DNA from: Polynucleobacter sp. AM-7D1
GTDB lineage: Bacteria > Pseudomonadota > Gammaproteobacteria > Burkholderiales > Burkholderiaceae
Assembly (NCBI RefSeq): GCF_018688455.1
Contig: NZ_CP061319.1
Coordinates: 930,001 to 994,000, forward strand
Length of the DNA stretch: 64,000 bases
Direction: 5' to 3'
This document shows positions 27,389-35,603 of this stretch, one piece after another. The notes under the pieces were generated by a model. It saw only the letters and a list, made by a program, of their open reading frames with translations. It had not been told where the DNA came from and made no database searches. Within the stretch, counting starts at the first letter, position 1. Every line of letters begins with the position of its first letter. A program made the position numbers and the translations under genes.

Positions 27389-28510
27389 TTAACTACAAGG
27401 ATTGGGTGCATTACGCGACTCTAAATAACGCAGAGCGATGTAAGCACCAAAGATAAAACCTGGCAAGGCAAGTATGGAGCCCAAAGCTAAAGTAGAGATG
27501 CCACTCAAGCCCTGACCTACAGTACAACCCAGTGCAGTTACACCACCGAAGCCCATCAAAGTCGCACCAACTAAGTGATTAGCGGTATCTTCAGTATTAC
27601 GGAAACTCTCCCAGCGAAATGACTTAGTAATCAGCGACACGCAAGCAGACCCAGAAATCATTCCTGCAACGGCAGCGATACCAACTGTAATGATTTTTGA
27701 GGTATCGCTATACAGCATTAACCAATCCAATGAGAATGCATAAGGTGCAACAAAGGAGAGACTTTCCATGCGCCCAGAGTTGGTCACTAAGAAAACCTCT
27801 TCCAAAGTATTGGGGTCCTCAGCAAGGTAACCCAAGTTTCCCGAGATAAACCACACTGCACAAATAGCAAGACCAACAAATATTCCGGCAAATAGATTCT
27901 CTGCCGTCCAGAAGGCCTTATTTGCAAGAGCATATGCAATGAAAGCAAAGCCAATAATCAAACCCAGGGCAAGATGTAAATTATTTCTGGCAATGCCGGT
28001 AACAGAGCTCAAAATACTTGGCAAATCCTGAGGTGTATTTAGGGTGATAAATACCGAGTCCAAGGTATTAATGCGAATAACACCAAGAAAGCCCCTCATA
28101 GTCATGTAGGCAGTTAAACCAAGAACAATAAACACAATGATGGACTTAAGATTGCCACCGCCAATGCGAACCAGAGTCTTGCTTCCGCAACCTGATGCAA
28201 GCACCATACCGAATCCAAATAGCGTACTACCTACGATGGTTGAGAGCCATAGAAGCTTACTGCCGGTATATATGCTCTTGAGTGGATCAATAAGACCTAG
28301 GTAGGACATGAAGGCAAATCCAACAATCGCTACGCCAATGGCCAGAAACCATTGCTTTAGACGACCCCAGCTAGACATAATATAAATATCTGAAACTGCA
28401 CCCATGCTGCAAAAGCCGGTTTTTTGCATTACGGCACCAAGCAAAAAAGTAATGGCAAAAGTCGACCAAAGAACTACCTTACTGATACTGCTGATATCTA
28501 CTGCTTCCAT
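27389..28510 (-). CDS. Full-length YeeE/YedE transporter, TsuA-like
   Basis: A 373-residue inner-membrane protein with two homologous halves and about nine to ten helices. Cysteine landmarks lie in QKTGFCSMGAVSD (near residue 31), LASGCGSKTL (near 108), a central GSACVSL, and GCTVGQGLSG (near 330). This matches single-chain TsuA-like thiosulfate transporters, sometimes called SoxT in sox clusters. It follows the small cytochrome gene by 16 bases. Transport direction and substrate are inferred. Confidence 0.88.
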   Translation of the reverse strand: MEAVDISSISKVVLWSTFAITFLLGAVMQKTGFCSMGAVSDIYIMSSWGRLKQWFLAIGVAIVGFAFMSYLGLIDPLKSIYTGSKLLWLSTIVGSTLFGFGMVLASGCGSKTLVRIGGGNLKSIIVFIVLGLTAYMTMRGFLGVIRINTLDSVFITLNTPQDLPSILSSVTGIARNNLHLALGLIIGFAFIAYALANKAFWTAENLFAGIFVGLAICAVWFISGNLGYLAEDPNTLEEVFLVTNSGRMESLSFVAPYAFSLDWLMLYSDTSKIITVGIAAVAGMISGSACVSLITKSFRWESFRNTEDTANHLVGATLMGFGGVTALGCTVGQGLSGISTLALGSILALPGFIFGAYIALRYLESRNAPNPCS

Positions 28511-28526
28511 ATTGAAAATTCTTTAA

Positions 28527-28841
28527 TTATTTTTTGAATTTATAAAACTGTTTATTGAGGAAGGCGGTGACATCAGCTTCATCCTCAGGAAAAAGATCGA
28601 GACGCAGCTCTGTATTACACATGGCGACCATCGACTTTAAATTCTGCAGACTTTTAACCTTGCTATCGCTACGGGTGTAGATCATATCGCCATTACCAAA
28701 GCCGGATTTCTTGGCATGACATGCGTAGCATTTTTGTTCATCAATCTTCTTGCCGTTAGCGATATCTGGGCTGGCATTTGCTGACAACATCCCAAAGGCG
28801 AAAAAGAGGGTAACTACAGGCTTTAATATTGGCAATTTCAT
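28527..28841 (-). CDS. Small periplasmic c-type cytochrome
   Basis: A signal peptide (residues 1-23, ending ANA) is followed by a single haem motif CYACH near residue 38, in KIDEQKCYACHAKK. The 104-residue length suits a diffusible monohaem cytochrome. Its place within the sox cluster suggests it accepts electrons from SoxAX or SoxCD, or serves a neighbouring enzyme. The methionine ligand cannot be assigned with certainty. There is a 60-base gap to the MBL gene upstream. Confidence 0.87.
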   Translation of the reverse strand: MKLPILKPVVTLFFAFGMLSANASPDIANGKKIDEQKCYACHAKKSGFGNGDMIYTRSDSKVKSLQNLKSMVAMCNTELRLDLFPEDEADVTAFLNKQFYKFKK

Positions 28842-28901
28842 TTGAAATCAGTCATTTAGCGAAGTAAACGACTATTTTAAAGCCCAGACGACAAATCTGT
28901 C

Positions 28902-29879
28902 TTATTCCGCCTGAATTGAGAGGTAGACGTTATAGGCATTCATGCGGTTTGCAGCCCTAAATAAGGGCATTCCGTCGTATTCTGACCAATCCGTCTTGGC
29001 ATAAGCCTCCTCGAAAGGATCCAGGTTGAGGGCTGATGGCTCCATAGATTCCCGTAAATAGCGCAAATAATCCCTAGTAAAGCGGATATCTTCTATTGGA
29101 TTAATGGATTGAGGCCCATGACCGGGTATTACTACCTTAGGATTGAATTTCTCAAACTCATCTAAAGCTTTCAACCAGCCTTTGCTATCAGCATTACCCA
29201 CAAAAGGAATTCTTCCGCGGAAAACGAGATCCCCCGCAAAAAGCACGCCTTCAGACGGAATATAGACCAATAGATCCTCAGGAGCATGGGCTGGGCCAAC
29301 CCGGCTAATTAAAAACTCCACTCCGCCAATATTCAACTTTAATTGCTTATCAATCCAAGTATCTGCAGCAATTAGTTTGGTTTGCTCATTAACCCACGGT
29401 GCAAAATCAACCCTAGATGCAATAAGCCGCTGCTTTGCTGTTTCTGAGGAAATGTAGCTTCTACCCTCCCCTTGAGCATAGATCTTTGCGCCAATTTTCT
29501 TAAACTCTTGAAGTCCGTATACATGATCTGCGTGATAGTGAGTTACCACAACAGCAATAATTTTTTGCTTAGTAACTTTTGAAATCTCTTTAATTAACTT
29601 TTGCGCAAGGGTTGGAGAACCCAAGGCGTCAATGACAACGACCCCCTTGGGAGTTACAACAAAACCTGCATTAGAGATAAAGTTTTGATTCTCGCTGCTA
29701 CCTAATTCCGCCCTACCTTGAACGAAGTAAGTATGCGGCGCAACTTTAATGGGATTTAGCAATATACCTGCCGGATCATTTTTGGCTGGACTGCTTTGAG
29801 CAAAGCAAAAGCCAAAAAAAATAGCATTAATCAATAATGCTATTTTTAGATGGTGAATACCGCGCAGGAGCATGTTCAC
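28902..29879 (-). CDS. Exported MBL-fold metallohydrolase, SoxH-like
   Basis: A periplasmic metallo-beta-lactamase-fold protein. Signal peptide at about residues 1-28 (ends FCFAQ). The metal site is THYHADHVYG near residue 112, with further ligands at VGPAHAPEDLLVYIP and the C-terminal VVIPGHGPQS. Such proteins occur in sox clusters as SoxH and in quinoprotein systems; their reaction is uncertain. The start is GTG at 29879, with an ATG two codons in. Codons about 11-21 form a striking hairpin noted separately. Confidence 0.88.
   Translation of the reverse strand: MNMLLRGIHHLKIALLINAIFFGFCFAQSSPAKNDPAGILLNPIKVAPHTYFVQGRAELGSSENQNFISNAGFVVTPKGVVVIDALGSPTLAQKLIKEISKVTKQKIIAVVVTHYHADHVYGLQEFKKIGAKIYAQGEGRSYISSETAKQRLIASRVDFAPWVNEQTKLIAADTWIDKQLKLNIGGVEFLISRVGPAHAPEDLLVYIPSEGVLFAGDLVFRGRIPFVGNADSKGWLKALDEFEKFNPKVVIPGHGPQSINPIEDIRFTRDYLRYLRESMEPSALNLDPFEEAYAKTDWSEYDGMPLFRAANRMNAYNVYLSIQAE
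29817..29847. repeat. Perfect 13-base inverted repeat within the MBL signal-peptide codons
   Basis: AAAAATAGCATTA (29817-29829) and TAATGCTATTTTT (29835-29847) are perfect inverted copies around a five-base loop. Read in the gene's direction the stem is followed by eight T residues in total, so it looks like an AT-rich terminator inside the 5' coding region. Confidence 0.6.
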
Positions 29880-29888
29880 CGAATGAGA

Positions 29889-30323
29889 TTATGGCTTGAT
29901 GTAAGCAAAATGATCTTTAAATTGAAGATCGCCAATTCTTGCTACGCCAGACGGTGTGAAGTCGGTATCCAGAATAAACTGATCCTTCTTTAGATTCCTA
30001 TTTTTTAAAGTAATCTCACAAACCTCAAAGCGAACACCACGTGACTTCAGGGCCCCAACTAAAGGAGCATATTCAATATTGTTCTTCTTATCCTTCGCGC
30101 CTTCCATCATGATGTCAACCCCATTGGCGTGGGTGACAACGATGATTTTGGTTTCTGGTGCTACATCCATATGATTGCGCACATTTCTCAAACCCTTAAT
30201 ACCTTGTGCTTCTGCATCATCAATGTGATACACAACGCTGGAGCCAGCAGCTGTAGCATGCTGAGCAATTAATGCGGTACTAGCAATAATCAAAGATGCG
30301 ACTAGTGATAAATATTTTTTCAT
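29889..30323 (-). CDS. Exported DsrE family protein
   Basis: A DsrE-fold protein sent to the periplasm. The start at 30323 gives a clean signal peptide (MKKYLSLVASLIIASTALIA, cleavage near HATA-A); the longer frame from 30395 overlaps soxB and is rejected. The DsrE-type pattern is visible in VVYHIDDAEAQGIKGLRNVR and IVVTHANGVDIMMEGA, with a cysteine in FEVCEITLKN near residue 109. DsrE proteins carry or sense sulfane sulfur. It starts 13 bases after soxB and is surely in the sox transcript. Confidence 0.88.
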   Translation of the reverse strand: MKKYLSLVASLIIASTALIAQHATAAGSSVVYHIDDAEAQGIKGLRNVRNHMDVAPETKIIVVTHANGVDIMMEGAKDKKNNIEYAPLVGALKSRGVRFEVCEITLKNRNLKKDQFILDTDFTPSGVARIGDLQFKDHFAYIKP

Positions 30324-30336
30324 GTGCGTCTCTCTC

Positions 30337-32073
30337 TTATGATTTAAGTGCAACCATGCCTGGATTATTCTTAACACCCTTAATAATTGGCTCATTGAGT
30401 TGGACTGCCTTCACTACTTTGACATCACGTAGGTGGCGCTCAATAACATCCCAAATTGCCTCGCCGCCAGCATTTTTAGCTTCTTCGCTTACAGGAGCCC
30501 AACCAGCTACTTTGTAGGTCTTGTTTGGCTCAATTGCCTTGCCATTTAGGCGCATATCGGTAATACGCTTGCCAGCAGTTTCAGCAGGATCAATCGTGTA
30601 TTGCAAGCCACCAACGCGAACCATGTCACCACCCTGTTGATAGTATGGATCAGGGTTAAAGAGGTTATCCGCAACGTCCTCAAGAATCGTTTTGATCATC
30701 TCACCATTCATATTCGTTACTGTTGTGTACGGATAGGTAATCGCTGTTTGATCAAGGAGATTTTCACGAGTAATTGCTTGTCCTGGCAATAAGCTAGTTC
30801 CCCAACGGAAACCTGGTGAGAATGCAATCTCCGCATTCTTCTGAGCCATGAGGCCATCCAAGATCAGTTGGTCAAAGCTACCATTAAAGTTTCCACGGCG
30901 ATACAAGAGACCTTCTGTTGTGGCCAATTTTTCGTTGAGCTTAGCTTCGTATGGCGCTCTAATTTTTTGAATCAGCTTATTCATTGCAGGATCAGCTGGG
31001 ATCATATTGGAGAAGATTGGGAAGAGTTTGTAACGGAAATCAACCGGTTTGCCGCCCTTCACATCAAAGTCCAATACGCCTAAGAATTTAGTATTCGAAC
31101 CAGCATTGGTAACTAAAGTTACGCCACCAGAATTCTTGACCTTGACTGGAATTGGAACACCATCGTGAGTATGACCACCCATAATCGCATCTAAACCAGT
31201 AACGCGGGATGCCATTTTTAAGTCGACGTCCATGCCATTATGAGAGAGCAATACAACCACTTTTGCTCCCTTAGCCTTCACTTCATTAATAGTCTTTTGC
31301 AGATTTTCTTCTTGGATACCAAATGTCCAATCAGGTGTGAAGTAACGTGGGTTAGCAATTGGGGTGTATGGGAAGGCTTGACCAATCACCGCTACCTGAA
31401 TGCCATTTTGAACCTTCATGACGTAAGGATTAAATACTGAATCACCGAAGTCTGCAGTCTTAATATTTTGGGCTACAAAGGACACTTTGCCTTTGAAGTC
31501 GCCGTTCACAATCTCCATAACGCGCTTCTCACCAAGAGTCATTTCCCAGTGTGGAGTCATGACGTCAACGCCTAAGAGGAGCGCCGCATCAACCATGTCC
31601 TGGCCGTTAGTCCATAGAGAAGTACCTGAGCCTTGCCAAGTATCGCCACCGTCTAACAAGAGTGCCCCTGGGCGACTTGCTTTGATTTGCTTGATCAGGG
31701 TTGCCATGTGTGCAAAGCCACCAACCTTGCCGTAGTTTTGAGCCGCCGCTACGTAATCAAGATATGTGAATGCATGTGCATCACGTGTTCCTGGCTTAAT
31801 GCCATTCGCCTTTAAAAAATATTCGCCGACCAAATGAGGAGTTTTGCCTTCTTGAGCGCCAATACCAAGATTCACATTAGGCTCGCGGAAATAGATTGGC
31901 AGAAGTTGTGCGTGACAGTCAGTGAAGTGCAGGAAATGAACATTACCAAACTTCGGCAAATCATAGAATTTTTGCGCAGTAGTTTGCGCGTTTGCAAAAT
32001 TAGATTGCAAACTCATGCCGCCAGCTGAGGCGATGGCTAATGCTTGCAAAAACTCACGACGATTTAAAGACAT
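30337..32073 (-). CDS. soxB: SoxB thiosulfohydrolase
   Basis: A periplasmic dimanganese enzyme that releases sulfate from SoxY-bound thiosulfonate. A Tat signal begins NRREFLQALAIASAGG. Metal ligands are seen in HFTDCHAQLLP (D52, H54), LLDGGDTWQGSG, LLSHNGMDV and GGHTHDG. The 578-residue length matches SoxB. It is last of the core sox genes and is separated from soxX by 45 bases holding a stable hairpin. Assignment is firm. Confidence 0.97.
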   Translation of the reverse strand: MSLNRREFLQALAIASAGGMSLQSNFANAQTTAQKFYDLPKFGNVHFLHFTDCHAQLLPIYFREPNVNLGIGAQEGKTPHLVGEYFLKANGIKPGTRDAHAFTYLDYVAAAQNYGKVGGFAHMATLIKQIKASRPGALLLDGGDTWQGSGTSLWTNGQDMVDAALLLGVDVMTPHWEMTLGEKRVMEIVNGDFKGKVSFVAQNIKTADFGDSVFNPYVMKVQNGIQVAVIGQAFPYTPIANPRYFTPDWTFGIQEENLQKTINEVKAKGAKVVVLLSHNGMDVDLKMASRVTGLDAIMGGHTHDGVPIPVKVKNSGGVTLVTNAGSNTKFLGVLDFDVKGGKPVDFRYKLFPIFSNMIPADPAMNKLIQKIRAPYEAKLNEKLATTEGLLYRRGNFNGSFDQLILDGLMAQKNAEIAFSPGFRWGTSLLPGQAITRENLLDQTAITYPYTTVTNMNGEMIKTILEDVADNLFNPDPYYQQGGDMVRVGGLQYTIDPAETAGKRITDMRLNGKAIEPNKTYKVAGWAPVSEEAKNAGGEAIWDVIERHLRDVKVVKAVQLNEPIIKGVKNNPGMVALKS

Positions 32074-32089
32074 AGTATTTTCCTAAAGA

Positions 32090-32111
32090 AAACAGGCCTT
32101 TCGGCCTGTTT
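32090..32111. promoter_or_regulatory. Stable hairpin between soxX and soxB
   Basis: AAACAGGCC (32090-32098) pairs perfectly with GGCCTGTTT (32103-32111). Read in the direction of transcription the loop is GAAA, a stable tetraloop, and the stem is followed by TTTTCTTT, then AGGA and the soxB ATG. It may stop part of the transcription, protect the upstream mRNA end or influence soxB translation. Confidence 0.6.
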
Positions 32112-32118
32112 ATTTTTA

Positions 32119-32724
32119 TTACTTGTTAACAGGCGACTCTGGATCTAGGAGCAATGCCATGACATCCTGCATTTGCTTCTCATTTAAGAGCTTGAAGTGA
32201 CCGAAGCGAGGCATATTGCTACACACGTTGTAGGCTTTCGAATTATTAATTCGGTTCCAGGTGTACTCCACTACCTCTTTGGAGTAACCACGTAACTTTC
32301 CGTAGTTCCAAAGTGATGGGCCAATATTTCCGTAAGAGACTTCTTTAATGTTAATTTGATGACAGTTATAGCAACCACCACCATTTGCTGATCCAGCTTT
32401 ATCAGACCAGGTAGCGCCTCGACCACTTTGCGCAATCTTCTCACCATTCTTCCAGTCGCCAATATATTTACCATCAGAAGGCTGCTTGATGGTTTTCATA
32501 TTTTCATTCTGGATTTTTTCGCGCATCTTGACATCACCGCCACCATCTAAATTTACAAGATTTGAGCAAAACTTTTGAGCCGCATCTTGATCTAAACGAT
32601 CTAATCCAGCCTGACCTTTAGCCTCAAAACTAGAGGACATCATCTTTTCAAATGGAGTAGCAGCACTGACAGTACCTGCTGCAGCTAGTAGCGTAAACGC
32701 CAAAATTGATAATTTGTTTTTCAT
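32119..32724 (-). CDS. soxX: SoxX cytochrome subunit of the SoxAX complex
   Basis: The small c-type cytochrome partner of SoxA, which joins thiosulfate to the SoxY cysteine. Signal peptide at residues 1-21 (ends VSAA). The haem motif CYNCH is at 118-122, followed by NIGPSLWNYGKLRG and the axial methionine region NMPRFGHF near the end. The 201-residue length is at the long end for SoxX, with an N-terminal helical extension. It follows soxA by 18 bases. Confidence 0.95.
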   Translation of the reverse strand: MKNKLSILAFTLLAAAGTVSAATPFEKMMSSSFEAKGQAGLDRLDQDAAQKFCSNLVNLDGGGDVKMREKIQNENMKTIKQPSDGKYIGDWKNGEKIAQSGRGATWSDKAGSANGGGCYNCHQINIKEVSYGNIGPSLWNYGKLRGYSKEVVEYTWNRINNSKAYNVCSNMPRFGHFKLLNEKQMQDVMALLLDPESPVNK

Positions 32725-32742
32725 ATTATTTATCTCCAGCGA

Positions 32743-33585
32743 TTAACGCTTCAGTCCTGGTGCATTCATGGTTCCGCCCTTAGCATTTACAGCCATATAC
32801 ATGGAGACTGCAATGGTATTTTCGGAAATATAGATTGGCTCTGGGAAACGTTGCTGACGGTAGCAGTCGTTCAGACGACGTTGCATGGTCCAGAAAGTAC
32901 CGCTAGAAACGCGGTATGCGGGCCAGTAACCCCAGCCTAAAGCAGCACCTTTTTGCTCGGTGATGTTAGGCAAATCTTGGAGACGAATTCGTTTGCCATT
33001 GGATGCGTGACATGATGCACAGGAGAAGTCCATTGGGCCACCCTGATAAAAGAATGACTGTTTGCCCATTGCGTATGCCTGCTTTTCCTTAGGATGCTTG
33101 GCCACAACATTAATGGGCATGCCCTTAGATTCTGCTACTACATAGGCAACTACAGCCTCTAGATCTTTACGTTTGCCTTTGCTAAATCCTGCCTTAACGA
33201 TCTCATTTGCATCATATCCTTGCAACTTAGACATACAGGTAACAAGGCGAGATTCTAGATCTTGAACTTGGTTGGTGTCTTTGAAGTATTTTGGCAATTG
33301 TGTATAGGCACCCTTTACAACCCCAGGCCCCATACCCAAATCGCATTTTTCAAGTGATACATTCTTTGGGCCCATTGGCTTTTTCCAAAGATCTTCACCG
33401 GCCGCTTCATACAAATCAGCAGGGTTACCATCGGCAATCATTGCACGATATTTTTCAATTTCGTCAGTTGGAGCACCCCCAGTAGGAGTAGCGGCTGTAG
33501 AAGCCTCATTTTTTGCAGGGCTTGAACAGCCTTGCAATACTGCAAATAAGCCAATAATGACGCCATATAAAATGCGTGTTTTCAT
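32743..33585 (-). CDS. soxA: SoxA, monohaem type, lipoprotein signal
   Basis: The catalytic cytochrome of SoxAX. One haem motif only, CASCH at 189-193, and the distal cysteine ligand that forms a persulfide in the family in NDCYRQQRF (C241). C81 and C117 sit where monohaem SoxA proteins hold a disulfide in place of a second haem. The N-terminus has a lipobox, LQGC with cysteine 20, followed by a linker rich in A, T and P, so this SoxA may be membrane-anchored. Length 280. Confidence 0.95.
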   Translation of the reverse strand: MKTRILYGVIIGLFAVLQGCSSPAKNEASTAATPTGGAPTDEIEKYRAMIADGNPADLYEAAGEDLWKKPMGPKNVSLEKCDLGMGPGVVKGAYTQLPKYFKDTNQVQDLESRLVTCMSKLQGYDANEIVKAGFSKGKRKDLEAVVAYVVAESKGMPINVVAKHPKEKQAYAMGKQSFFYQGGPMDFSCASCHASNGKRIRLQDLPNITEQKGAALGWGYWPAYRVSSGTFWTMQRRLNDCYRQQRFPEPIYISENTIAVSMYMAVNAKGGTMNAPGLKR

Positions 33586-33622
33586 GGTAACCCTTTTATA
33601 GTTTTAATTATGCGTATTGATA

Positions 33623-33931
33623 TTAAGAAACAGTTGCTTCATCAGTACGTTTGTCGCCTTTGTTGTCGTTCCAAGTCACAACAATTTTGTCGCCTTTAGC
33701 GCCTTTGTATTTAAAGTTCAAAAATGGATCCTTAGAAACTGCAGGACCAAATTCGCCTGTAAATACTTTCTTACCATTGGCGGTAACATTAATTGTGCTG
33801 ATAAACCACTGAGGAATAGTTTTACCGGACGCGTCTTTACGCTGACCAGACTCCATATCGTGTTTCATCAAAATTTTTACATCTACAGTACCGCCGTTTT
33901 CAGCAGCTCTTACGCGCATTGGATCAGCCAT
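33623..33931 (-). CDS. soxZ: SoxZ sulfur-carrier subunit
   Basis: The beta-sandwich partner of SoxY, 102 residues, with the family start ADPMRVRAAENGGTVDVKIL and the internal TINVTANGKKVFTGEFGP. It has no signal peptide and is carried out by the Tat signal of SoxY in known systems. It follows soxY by 54 bases and precedes soxA by 37 bases. Assignment is secure. Confidence 0.96.
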   Translation of the reverse strand: MADPMRVRAAENGGTVDVKILMKHDMESGQRKDASGKTIPQWFISTINVTANGKKVFTGEFGPAVSKDPFLNFKYKGAKGDKIVVTWNDNKGDKRTDEATVS

Positions 33932-33985
33932 TTTGGTTCCTCTTTTATTCTATGTGTGAATTGTGTCTATGAATTTGCTTCGGGA

Positions 33986-34438
33986 TTAACCGCCGCAACC
34001 ACCAAGCGTTACTTTGACTTCTTTAACAGTCATAAGCCACTTACCATCAGCCTTGGCTAAGCCATAAACATTGGATGTTTGACCCATTTTGATACGGGTT
34101 GTAACAAACGCATCAGTGCCTGCAGGAATAAAGAATTGGGCAGCTAAAGCGCTAGGGTTCTTTTCAACCAAGATCGCCAACTGCTCAGCCTTAAGGGTAG
34201 TAGTAATTCCAACAGGAACTACCGCGCCATTTTCAGCAATATCAGGAGCGTTCAGAGTAACGGCAGAAGATTTGTCCGGGCTACCAGCACCTAAAATTTT
34301 AAAAACGTCATCCAAGCTCTTGCCTTCAAAAGCGGCTTTATTCCACTCCTGTGCTTGGGCAGTACTAATAAGGCCTGAAGAAGCCATCAGACCAAATACT
34401 GCTGAATACTTCATTAAACTGCGTCGCTGCTGATTCAT
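33986..34438 (-). CDS. soxY: SoxY sulfur-carrier subunit
   Basis: Carries sulfur intermediates on the cysteine of a flexible C-terminal arm. The protein ends in VKVTLGGCGG, the diagnostic swinging arm. I start it at the ATG at 34438 (MNQQRRSLMKYSAVFG), which has a strong ribosome site (AAAGGAG) and a Tat-like twin arginine; the frame opens upstream at 34471 without such support. Length 150. It lies between soxD and soxZ. Confidence 0.96.
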   Translation of the reverse strand: MNQQRRSLMKYSAVFGLMASSGLISTAQAQEWNKAAFEGKSLDDVFKILGAGSPDKSSAVTLNAPDIAENGAVVPVGITTTLKAEQLAILVEKNPSALAAQFFIPAGTDAFVTTRIKMGQTSNVYGLAKADGKWLMTVKEVKVTLGGCGG

Positions 34439-34523
34439 AAAAACTCCTTTATTAATCTTAACTTCTATCAATTTATTGCTTATTTTGCATTAAAACATTC
34501 AGGTTACTACCTAATTGGCCGTT

Positions 34524-35603
34524 TTATTTGCCACCAGAGAGCATCCAAGTCACTAAAGTCTTGCGATCTTCATCAGAAAGCTGAGCTTGCGGTGGCATTG
34601 GAATAGAACCCCAAACTCCCGCTCCACCCATCTTGACCTTGGTCATTAGCTTCTCAAGCGCACCACTCTGACCCTCATACTTCTTAGCAACATCAGCAAT
34701 TGATGGGCCAACTAGCTTAGCGTTAGGTGCATGGCAAGCAGAGCAATTTTCGCTCTGGAATAAAGCAGCCGGGCCTTTTTTGGCTGATGAATGCGTATCC
34801 TTAGCATGGGCTAAGCCTTCACCAGAAGCGCCAGGCAATTTAGCTAACGGTGGTTTAGTTGAATCTGCACCACGATATGGGCCGTACATACGGTTTTGCT
34901 CTGCAATGTTCTCGTGTGCATTTCGAGCGAAATCAGGCAAGGTTGAGCCGATTTGAACGAATTGAACACAATTTTTCATACATGAGCTGCCATTGACATC
35001 AGGCTTACCGCTAACGCTCCAGAAACCATGCTTAGTCGTCATGCCATTGCGGTTCGGCATTTTGACTTCAGCAATATTCTTATCGCTCAGCACATAATCA
35101 TCCGGAACAATCTCGCCTAGACTCAAAATAAATGCAACAAGGGCGTAGGTATCGTCAGGCGTTAGAGATCTTGGGGCATTCCACGGCATTGCGCGGTAGA
35201 TATAGTCCCACAATGTAGATACTGTTGGTACCTTCATTAAGGTTGTTCTTTGGGGTTGCTTCATATCAATTAATGAAGCTACGCGACCTGTCTTTACATC
35301 ATCCTTGGTGGTGCCACCAGCAATAGGTGTAAAGATTTCGTTTGACTCACCGAAGGTGCCGTGACAACTTGCACACTTGGCTTCCCAAATTTCCTGACCT
35401 TTTTGAACTGAGCCAGATCCCTTTGGGAGACCCTTGAAATCTGGACGAACATCAATATCCCAAGCTGCTACTTCAGCCATCGTTGCATGACGACCAATAC
35501 CTGGATATTTAGCAGAATCCGATTGTGCAACCGCACTGTGAGCACCTAAAACTAAAAGCGCCGCAAAACCAATACGAGCAGTTAATTTATCCAACTTGTA
35601 CAT
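34524..35603 (-). CDS. soxD: SoxD dihaem cytochrome subunit of sulfur dehydrogenase
   Basis: Partner of SoxC; passes electrons from the sulfane dehydrogenase. Two haem motifs are seen, CASCHGTFG near residue 78 and CSACHAPNA near 292. A signal peptide follows the start (cleavage near SAVAQ). The ATG at 35603 (MYKLDKL) has a GAGGT ribosome site eight bases upstream and overlaps the soxC end by 17 bases; an ATG five codons earlier lacks such a site. Length 359, in keeping with SoxD. Confidence 0.94.
   Translation of the reverse strand: MYKLDKLTARIGFAALLVLGAHSAVAQSDSAKYPGIGRHATMAEVAAWDIDVRPDFKGLPKGSGSVQKGQEIWEAKCASCHGTFGESNEIFTPIAGGTTKDDVKTGRVASLIDMKQPQRTTLMKVPTVSTLWDYIYRAMPWNAPRSLTPDDTYALVAFILSLGEIVPDDYVLSDKNIAEVKMPNRNGMTTKHGFWSVSGKPDVNGSSCMKNCVQFVQIGSTLPDFARNAHENIAEQNRMYGPYRGADSTKPPLAKLPGASGEGLAHAKDTHSSAKKGPAALFQSENCSACHAPNAKLVGPSIADVAKKYEGQSGALEKLMTKVKMGGAGVWGSIPMPPQAQLSDEDRKTLVTWMLSGGK

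Noticed and set aside
33617..34060. 147-codon plus-strand frame opposite soxZ and soxY
   Set aside because: It lies entirely antisense to two firmly identified sox genes and has no domain or ribosome site.
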